Source of the DNA: Fomitopsis serialis
Lineage: Eukaryota > Basidiomycota > Agaricomycetes > Polyporales > Fomitopsidaceae
Direction: 5' to 3'
Length of the DNA: 64,000 nt
Assembly: GCF_022376445.1 (NCBI RefSeq)
Contig: NW_025955125.1
Location: 1 to 64,000, forward strand
Below are positions 56,111 to 64,000 of the stretch, piece by piece. The notes beneath the pieces are model-generated. The model did no database searches. It was given only the letters and a program-made list of their open reading frames with translations, and had not been told where the DNA came from. Position 1 is the stretch's first letter. Each line of letters opens with the position of its first letter. The position numbers and the translations under genes are program-made.

Positions 56111-58403
56111 TCAACGTAAGAGGTGCTTCATGACTGCGGCGGTGCTATTGTCTACAGCGAAGTCCACCCATTTCTTCGCTTCGGATGCCACCCGATGTGC
56201 TGAGCCCTCGTGGTGAGCTGCCATGACGGTCTCGCTGAGATATGCACCGGCATGGGCCTGCGCGCGCTCATTCCCAGGCGACACAGTCCATTGTTGCTTT
56301 AGCTCTTCTTCCAGCGGAAGAAGGGAGCACACGAGGCGTGGGTTCCTTTGAATGTTTTCGGCTAGCTCGGGTACCATGTGCAGTTGTTCCAGGACAGATG
56401 GATGCACCGTTTCGTGGGTAATGTCGTCCGTGACAGTGGGAAGCTTGCGTTGGATGGTCTTTGCGAGGCTATAGACACCTGTCAGAGGGCTGGGTGCTAT
56501 TGTCAGTTCCCGGAACAACAAAACCACATAGACTTACTCGTGTGGAGCCAATTGTCCCCATGGCTTCACTGGTCGCGGCAGGGACATCAAGTATCCAAGG
56601 TTCAGGTCCAGCATATCACCGATGTTGGCCTAAAGCTAGTGTGAGAACGTAGAATACAACTCATAGAACGTGCACAAACCGCCATCCATGTCAACGTCAA
56701 GTCTGAGAGGTCGTGTTGTTGATATCCTCCCCCAACCTGTACGACGGTGAGCTTCGTTTGGCAGATCTACGCAATAATACATACATCTGAGTGGCAGCCT
56801 ATAGCACCAGCAATCAGCAAGGGGCGCGCTACAAATCATGAACGTGCGTACCAGTGAACCAGCACTGAAAAGTTGGCAGTTCATCAGTATCGGTATGGTA
56901 CAGCATCGCCGCCGATGCTGACCTGCTTCAAAACCTGCCCTTTCCGTCTCCCGGCTTCAGTCTGCTCGAACTTCGCACAGTCCTTGATATCATCCTCCGT
57001 CAGGGTCATGACAGCATGATATCGGGCACGGACTAACGAAGTCTGCGCGCGGCTCGTTCAAAGCAAGAGCATGATAAGCCCTCTCGACATGGGGCCCCAG
57101 CTTCCTGTCGCGGAAGCCGAGCAGGGTCTTCGTCTTCTCCGAGTGTATAGTCAATTCTTCGGGAAGGCCGACCGAGCCGACTGTCTCGAAAACTCCAACG
57201 CATCTGGGATACGTTCAGGGTCAGTTCTATGGAACAGATGCATGGAACATACTTCACGGAGAAGCCATCTGGCCCTCGATCTGAGCGGAGCATCCCAGGA
57301 GCACGGGGGCCAGTCCATGGGCTTAGAAATTCGTCTAACTGCCGAATCTCTGTCAGATACAGCGCGTGAGATGTCATATTAGCAGCTGAAGATATGGTCT
57401 GTACCATCTGGATCACTTGATTTCGCCCGTTTCTGCAGGGAGACAAAAATCTCGGCGAAGTGATCCATCTCCGTCCGGTCTAGGACACCGATGTCACCCT
57501 GTAAATGTATTCAGAACATAGGTAACGACTAGAACATGGCCACGTACTATGAGGGAAGCAATAGTACGAGCAGTATATGCGCCCTAAAATACAATGAGGA
57601 TGAGCCTCAAGGTACGGTGTGAAACGCGGCTGACTCGTGAGAATCCAAAGAGGATGATCTAGTTTTGTGGTCAGTGGAAACCGCGAACCGACCTCGACGA
57701 CAAATACCTCATCCCCAGGGTGGTAGTTCCTTTAAGCCGGTCAATACACGGTCGACGACACAAAGAATAGCACACTGACTGGGCCAGGAAAGCGTATGCT
57801 TCCTCGATCTTGTCGCCTGCAAGGATTCGTCAGTCGATGTTGCTGTTTGAGCTGAGAAGCCCAAGTACCTAGCGAGGCTCCCGTAGTACCTTCACCCAAC
57901 ATCAGTATCAGGTCCAAATGACTTCATAATCGGTCTCACCATCAATGACCTCGGAATAAAGGTTGTGCGCCGATCCTATACCGGACTGGTAGAACACTAT
58001 TTGTGCCACGGATGGATTTCTATTGAACGCATGAGCACGCAGAGTGCTAGATCGCACAATAGACAGCACTGACACTCGTTCATCGGCATGCTTAATCGTC
58101 CTAGCAAGGCGCTGTACGTCGTTAAGGTCACATAAAGTAATCCAGTGACATGTGTTAGGAATACAAACCAGGACGTTCGTGTACTTCCATTTAGCGTTGA
58201 CGACGATGCCGTCCTGCCAAGTACTGGGCGGGCTCTTCTGAATCAACTAAACTCCCGTTACTGTTCATGAGTACGCACCCGTCGCAGCACACAATCAACC
58301 GCTTCCTTGTTCTCATCGTGGGCACGGTATCACCGTAGACTGAAGTATGCTCATTAGCATACCCGGGCCGATGATGTTCAGAGGCGGCTTGCGTCTCAAA
58401 CAT
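56111..58403 (-). CDS. DUF2235 (Tle1-like) alpha/beta hydrolase, copy B
   Basis: Same domain order as copy A: MFETQAASEHHRPGY at the start, RKRLIVCCDGTWQDGIVVNA, IVFYQSGIGSAHNLYSEVID, TTGASLA, YHPGDEIILFGFSRGAYTA (nucleophile Ser), SPWTGPRAPG, CVGVFETVGSVGLPEELT, GPHVERAYHALALNEPRADF, CWFTGCHSDVGGGYQQHD, then THETVHPSVL and LLPLEEELKQQW. In the FDTVGS motif of copy A and most relatives the Asp is Glu here. Several introns are shared with copy A in position, but their sequences have diverged, so the duplication is not recent. Function unknown; lipid or ester hydrolysis is the family expectation. Confidence 0.88.
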
Positions 58404-59018
58404 AGTGAAGGTCTTGTTCTGGGCGAACGTGCTTCGCCGGGGAACTATGTGGAGATCAGAATGAAGGAACACAACATGGTCGGACGTGTATCTTTCGAAC
58501 GCCTCGAGGACAGATCGGTGGGATCAGACATTGCCCCTGTGTGATCCAAGCGCATGGCCCTGGCGGTAACGGAAACACGAAGGGGTGGAGCGCCGGTTCG
58601 CCGAACAGATACACGCCGGCGTGACTGGCAGACGCATGACGGCACACACACTATGTGACAGGAAATCATGCTGGAGGCTCCACATATTAGCAATGGCGGG
58701 AAATAGCAGACCGCCCGCGGACATCGAATGCAGGAAAGTAGGAAGATGCAACACCGCTCTGAATCTCACCCAGCGAGCGTGCCTACTAAGAAGAAAAAGG
58801 TTAGCCTGGAGTGACGCAGAGGAATCCATACCGCCCACCAAGGCACGTAACGATGTGCCGGTCTTCCGAAGACGTCGTGTCTGCGCCAGGGCCTATCCCG
58901 GGACTGAGAGTACAATCGCGTCTACATACTTTTCAAGATTATCCGTTACACTCTCGATGATGGAGACAGCTGGGTCAATCGACCTCGTACAAGATAGGCG
59001 TGAGGCTAACGCGGCACA
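58404..59018 (-). other. intergenic, DUF2235 copy B promoter
   Basis: 615 bp between the copy B start and the NUS1 stop. A plus-strand ORF (58585-59115) overlaps the NUS1 end antisense and has no motif. No TATA seen. Confidence 0.5.
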
Positions 59019-60199
59019 CTACTTGCCTAACCGCATCTCTGCAGCGGCATACGTATCGAGTGCCCGTCTGAACTCAGTCTCATCCAGCGGCCTGCCAGCT
59101 GAGCGACTATGGTGACCCCAACGATACCAGGTTAAGTCCAGAGGCTTGTACTCGCTGCGGGCCGGACATTCAGCAGTAGTTGATGTATGCTATCGCTGAC
59201 TTACTCAAACTCGGTGAGCCTGATCTGCCACGGAGGGAATCCATGAAGTTCTAGGTCGCTGGTGTTGCTCGCATGTATACGGTGGACGAGCATCAAATCT
59301 GGCTCGGGGAAACCATTATTGCCTGAGGGGATGTATAAGTACGATGCATTTTGGAGGAACGACGGATGCAACCTTCTAGGAAGGAGGTAAGCTCGGCTTC
59401 CGATGACGCTGGCCGTCGATCGTTCTTCGCGCGATCCAAAGAGTGGCCTGCAGATCGTCTTCGAAGGAGGGCATTTGCAACCTCGGCGATGGCAGGCTTC
59501 CCTGACTTCCGACTGAGGATATGTAATGTAAAGGGAGTGGGCTTTGACTCGCTGACTGAAATGGCGATTAGCACCGCGACAACTGACTGAAGCGAAGACA
59601 TTCACGAGTCGCGCGACGACGCCGCGCCGTCGATTTGACACCGAGCATCCTTCTCCTGCCCTTCTCCGCATGCCCAGGTATTTGCACGCTTGTAACGTTG
59701 AGCTTGTATGGCGAAACTTCGGTGTCAGGAGATACCGGTCTTGAATCCGAGTCGTCCGACGACGGAGGCGTGAGGGGAACTCGAACTCGGTTTCCAGGTC
59801 AGAATCGGTTGAAGGAGTGACAGAGCGTTTCACTAGGCGTTTCCGTATGTCTAAAGATAGTGTGCTGAGAAGCCCTGCGGACGCATTGGTTCATTGTGTC
59901 AGAGCAGGCGACAGGGTAAATAACGCACCTTCACGATCATACACCGTCAGCCTGTTGATTCCTGCAACGCGACACCACGTTACCGCTTTCTCCACACTCT
60001 CGACCATGAGCTGTTCGGTTGCATCGCTGTCACGGTGGTGTTCTGCAACCAAGAGCAAGGCCAGGTGCGAGGGAAGCTTCTGTCTCTGGGCATTGAGAGG
60101 TTGTGGTTGGTCCGCGACAGTCAAGAGGCGCCTCGCGGCAGTCACAAGCCAATACAGAGCATGGAAAATGGCGAGCGCAAACGATGCCAGCCAGGACAT
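59019..60199 (-). CDS. NUS1: cis-prenyltransferase subunit Nus1 (NgBR)
   Basis: Five exons, about 300 residues. One N-terminal membrane helix (SWLASFALAIFHALYWLVTA), then LPSHLALLLVAEHH, VESVEKAVTWCRVAGINRL, TVYDREGLLSTLSLDIRKRL, a variable linker, KPAIAEVANALLRRR, ELTSFLEGNNGFPEPDLMLV, ELHGFPPWQIRLTEF, and a C-terminus RRALDTYAAAEMRLGK. The Arg-X-Gly near the end is the motif by which Nus1 completes the active site of its partner Rer2/DHDDS in dehydrodolichyl diphosphate synthesis at the ER. In exon 2, near 59779-59782, the frame changes between ETEFE and VPLTPPSSDD; one G is missing. All else is intact, so this is probably a sequence error. Confidence 0.9.
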
Positions 60200-61242
60200 C
60201 TACCTGATTGTCCCGGTAATTCGTGACGCAATAAGTCAGAATATCCAAGTAAATGATCCTAGGCTCTGTGTTGCGCGCGAAGGTGTCGCCCGGAGGCAAA
60301 TACACCCCAGTTTATGAAGGAGAGTTGAAGCGTCGTGTCGGAGAGGTGAACACGTCCTCATGGGACCCCCGACTACTCCCATATATGTACAATAGCAAAT
60401 CACGGATGCGGCCACTTCGGACCCCGAAGACCATCAAATGTATGCCACAGGTCGGTCTCTTTGAACTCTCTGCACCGTATCATTATGTCGAGCTCAATGT
60501 CCTTTCGCCACGACGCCCTAAGTCGCATCCAGGGATGCGGCATGCTCAACGTCCTTCCGCCTCGACGCCCCAGGTCGGATTGATGCTCGGTCATACAGAC
60601 CGTTGTGCTCCGACGGCAGATCGACGTGCGCACATACACTGATCCAAGGGGCGCATTGGCCGAGCGACCTCGCGCGCGCATGGTCAATTCACTACCTTCG
60701 GGCGAGGAACTTCGCTGGTCTACTACATATCTTGCTGCTGTCTCGAAAAGCTCAGATGAGGACGATTGCTAGCGCGCCTGGTGAGTAATAGCATGCCCTC
60801 GCTAATGGTGCAGTGTCAGGCGATGAGGCTTGTATAATGCATAGATGACAGTAATGCGACAGACGGTGTGCTCGGTGCCGGTGAGGGCCTACCGATAAAC
60901 GGGATGCGTTGTCTGGTGTCATTTCGGTGCGTCCTTTGTTCATGCAACGAGCGGCGGTATTCTTAAAATATGAGGCATCCACTGGCAACGGTTCTACTTC
61001 GTTGTGATCTGGGTCTGAAGATCATCGCAAACATACCATCTATATTATCCATCGTCTACCTAGCTCAAGTCCACGACGTGGAGGCGGAGAGGGCATAGTT
61101 TCATTTCCACTACGCAATACCACACACTGGTATTCTGGGCTCGCTGAAGAGATCTATCCAGTAGAAGAGCTAGTATATGAGTACAGCGCGAGATTGTTCG
61201 ATTATGCATACAGTATATCGCGCATGGATGGATGCAAACAGA
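60200..61242 (-). other. gene-free stretch, NUS1 promoter side
   Basis: 1.04 kb. Contains an imperfect ~36-bp direct repeat (about 60489-60528 and 60542-60581, sharing cgacgccc blocks). ORF 60253-60642 on the plus strand spans this repeat and has no motif. Nothing else recognised. Confidence 0.5.
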
Positions 61243-62292
61243 CTATGTAAGACCGGGCTCCTCCTGGATGCCCCTCTTGATCTTCAACAGTATGTTCGTC
61301 TTCCAGTTGTCGAGTTTCGTGACCTGGTCGTACTCAAACACGGCGGCGGTGAACGTCTCCGCATCGCCGGCCTCGATTGCGTCAACGAGCACATTGACGA
61401 ACTTGGCTTCGCGCGTTGAAGAGAACGTCGTGTCCAGGGACGAGTACTTCGACAAGTTGCGCTTGGCTGTGACGGTATCCTGTTGTACGTCGAGAATGCC
61501 AAGCAACAGCGCGTAAGCACTGGTCTGAATATTGAATGAAGACAACCAAGCGCACCCCCATAGCCAATGCGCACAGGCTAGCTCGTAGCCAGTACTCCTT
61601 CACGCTGTATTTCGTGAGGGCAGAACCGAGCGATGCATTCGCTACTTGCTCGTAGCGCGCGATGGCCTGCGGATAATTCTCCAGCTCGGCATGCAAATCG
61701 GCAGCATCCTTGTAGCAAGCATTTGCAGTCCTATGAGGCGACATATAAGAGCGCCCGTTTCATCACTACTCGCATACTCACGCAGTAGCATCCTCTTGAG
61801 AGTACCATTCGCCGGCACGCTCGAAGCTCTCGCAGGCTTTCCGTAGATCATTGATCTCCGTGAGGTATATCTGACCTATTTCCTTCTCGCGATCTGCCGC
61901 TTGACGGAAGCGACCACTCTTGCAGAGATGTGTGATCGTTTGTGTCAAGGCCTGGATAGCGACTTCGTACCGCAGTCAGTAACACTGTGTGCAAAGAGTC
62001 TCCTGTGTAACTCACGGTCTGGGTGCCCCCTCTTGTACGCCTTGGCAGCGTTCCACCACGCGTTTGCGGCCTCGTTGGTCTCGGAACATTTCTCTCTGCA
62101 CTCCGCCTCCCTCGCGTGAGCATCCCCTGCCTCCCGGAAGAGCTTGTCGATCTTGAACGCGTTCGCGGCCTGCTGATAGAGGTCGCCCGCCTCCTCGAAC
62201 TTGGTGTTCGAGGAGCTAAACCAGCCGCTTGACGAGTTGGCTTTCTTGTCGGCCTTCTCTAGCAGCGTCTGAGCTGGTGATTTGGAAGGCAT
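61243..62292 (-). CDS. SEC17: alpha-SNAP, vesicle fusion adaptor
   Basis: Four exons, about 290 residues. Starts MPSKSPAQTLLEKADKKANS, with GWFSSSNTKFEEAGDLYQQA, the N-terminal sheet and first TPR-like helices. Next AFKIDKLFREAGDAHAREAE, NAWWNAAKAYKRGHPDLAIQ, FRQAADREKEIGQIYL, TANACYKDAADLHAELENYP, YSVKEYWLRASLCALAMGDT, and the end LDNWKTNILLKIKRGIQEEP, which binds NSF. Sec17 links SNARE complexes to Sec18/NSF for disassembly after fusion. The last intron is taken as the 82-nt one ending gtacaacag, since it joins LAMG to DTVTAKRNL as in relatives. Confidence 0.95.
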
Positions 62293-62477
62293 CGTGGTGG
62301 GATGGCAAGACGCTGTGGCAACGATGCAGCCGGACGCGGTGTATGACGCACGTGTCGAATGACTGCGCGCTAAACTTGCAAACGTCTGAACGTCTCCTGC
62401 CAGTGGCCTTCGCCTTCCTCGTCCACTCACTGAGTTTCGTCTTCACAAGCGCGCTGTCCATTTCTTTCGCCGTTGTG
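62293..62477. promoter_or_regulatory. 185-bp bidirectional promoter, SEC17 and PCM1
   Basis: The two ATGs point away from each other with only 185 bp between. Both genes serve the secretory pathway and wall glycan supply, so shared control is plausible. No TATA seen. Confidence 0.5.
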
Positions 62478-64000
62478 ATGTCTAGTCTTCCCGTGGATGC
62501 GATCCGGAGCCTCTCCGACCAACATCCCAAGCCATCTCACATTCATTTCCAGTATGGAACCGCTGGGTTTAGAACAAAGTAGGTTTGTCCATTGCTCCTG
62601 GGCGTGATGATCTCAGACAACCTCTGGGATAGAGGCGATATTCTCGACTCTGTCATGTTCAGAGTTGGGATTTTGGCCGGCTTGCGGAGCAAGAAGATGG
62701 ACGGCAAGACCATCGGTGTAATGGTCACTGCATCGCACAACCCTGAGCCTGTGAGACACTGGGTTGCTTCACGCTCGGATATGATGACTGACTGGGAACT
62801 CTAGGACAATGGTGTGAAGCTTGTCGATCCCCGCGGCGAGATGCTGGAGACATCGTGGGAGGCACATGCTACCGCTCTCGCGAACGCACAAAGCACGGAT
62901 GAGTTCATCGCTGCTCTTGATACTTTCGTCACGACCATGAAGATCGATCTCTCGAAACCGGCGAAGGTGGTCTACGCAAGAGATACCCGCCCTTCTGGTC
63001 CTGCGCTTGTTGCCGCTTTGGAAGACGGCATCAAGGCCATCGGTGCTGAAGGCCGCAACGCGGGCGTAACAACCACTCCCGTACTTCACTACCTGGTCAG
63101 GGCCATCAACACCAAGGGTACCAAGGAAGAGTACGGAGAGGATTCCGAGGAAGGCTATCTCAGGAAACTCAGCACCGCTTTCAAGAAGCTCGTTGTAAGC
63201 CGCCAAGCTGGGATGCCACGTTTCTATGAAGCTGATTTGGCAACAAGGCTGGGAAATCATCTATCCCACCTTTGGTTGTTGACTGTGCCAACGGCGTTGG
63301 TGCAAAGGTCGCAAAGGAACTAGCTGAACATCTAGGCGACACGTTGCAAATCATACCCGTCAACACGTCAACCACGACGCCTGGCGCCTTGAACAACGCT
63401 TGTGGCGCCGACTTCGTCAAGACCCAACAGACACTCCCTCCCTCATTGACAACTGTGCTCAAGCCCGGTCAGCGGGCATGCAGTCTGGATGGCGATGCAG
63501 ATCGCTTGATCTACCACTACCTCGACGATCGCGGACAGTTCCATATGCTAGACGGCGACAAGATTGCGGCTTTGTCGGCTGCATTCATCGGAGAGCTGAC
63601 CAAGGCCGCCGGGCTCGATGACAAGATCAAGGCCGGCATAGTGCAAACAGCCTATGCCAACGGTGGCTCAACGAAGTACCTGTCGGAGGTGAGTGCCTTT
63701 GATATGACATAGAGAAACGTCCTGTACAGAGATGCGCTCGCTGTCATTATAGCGTCTCCCGGTGAAATGCGTCCCGACTGGCGTCAAACATCTCCATCAC
63801 GCTGCCGAAAAGTTCGACGTCGGCGTGTACTTCGAGGCCAATGGTCACGGCACGGTTATCTTCTCTCCGCAGAGCTTGAATGTACTGTCCACCTATCAGC
63901 CGTCGACCCCCGCTCAGTCGACCGCTCTGAACCACATCACCAACCTGACGGACGTCATCAACCAGACCGTCGGCGATGCGCTATCAGACATGCTCATGGT
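62478..64000 (+). CDS. PCM1: phosphoacetylglucosamine mutase (3' end beyond window)
   Basis: Five exons in view. Starts [20 protein letters not shown], then [39 protein letters not shown] with the phosphorylated active Ser, [38 protein letters not shown], the Mg2+-binding loop DGDADRLIY, and [13 protein letters not shown] for sugar binding. The enzyme converts GlcNAc-6-phosphate to GlcNAc-1-phosphate on the way to UDP-GlcNAc, the donor for chitin, N-glycans and GPI anchors. Cytosolic. The C-terminal phosphate-binding domain lies past base 64000. Intron 1 acceptor (gatag) chosen to give TKGDILD. Confidence 0.95.

Noticed and set aside
58585..59115. 176-codon plus-strand ORF
   Set aside because: Runs antisense into the conserved NUS1 C-terminus and shows no motif.

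Overview
The window is nuclear DNA of a filamentous basidiomycete, most likely an Agaricomycete. Genes are dense, lie on both strands, and are cut by many introns of about 45-60 bp. The gene set includes families expanded in mushrooms: long atypical G-alpha, HNH nuclease, DUF2235 hydrolases and caspase-like proteases. I place 26 protein-coding genes (two run off the ends), one LTR mini-retrotransposon and one large inverted-repeat element. No tRNA, rRNA or CRISPR array was found. Exon structures come from reading frame, splice consensus and remembered family motifs; no database was searched.

Layout. 1-359: start of ASK1 (kinetochore DASH complex, minus). 1056-2141: a 1,086-bp LTR element with identical 187-bp LTRs and a 5-bp target duplication, then almost 4 kb with no recognisable gene. 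6129-18466, all plus: a long G-alpha, an HNH nuclease, RidA/Mmf1, proteasome alpha-5, an MFS sugar transporter and an inositol monophosphatase. 18835-23740, minus: SAP30BP/HCNGP-like factor, a fungal membrane protein, COG8. 24435-25720: an HSL-type alpha/beta hydrolase with an in-frame stop. 26426-28788: RBM39-like splicing factor. 29078-32848: a metabolic trio of a divergent ketol-acid-reductoisomerase-like protein, an L-rhamnose-1-dehydrogenase-like SDR and a cupin. 33282-43806: PEX16, a coiled-coil protein, a CorA-type channel, RRP36 and a caspase-like protease. 44153-46475: a non-autonomous inverted-repeat element filled with palindromic minisatellites. 47217-58403, minus: a very large multi-pass membrane protein followed upstream by two tandem DUF2235 (Tle1-like) hydrolases. 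59019-64000: NUS1, SEC17 and the start of PCM1/AGM1.

Functional links are mostly housekeeping: Golgi and secretory traffic (COG8, SEC17), glycan precursors (NUS1 for dolichol, AGM1 for UDP-GlcNAc), RNA processing (RBM39-like, SAP30BP-like, RRP36) and peroxisomes (PEX16). The parts most likely to hold undescribed biology are the KARI-like/SDR/cupin trio, the DUF2235 pair with its membrane-protein neighbour, the G-alpha lacking the usual GTPase glutamine, and the inverted-repeat element.

Sequence quality matters here. Four sites in three conserved, otherwise intact genes (ASK1, G-alpha twice, NUS1) need one extra base to restore frame, mostly at short G or C runs. This pattern suggests residual indel errors, and it bears on two apparent microexons and possibly on the broken hydrolase.
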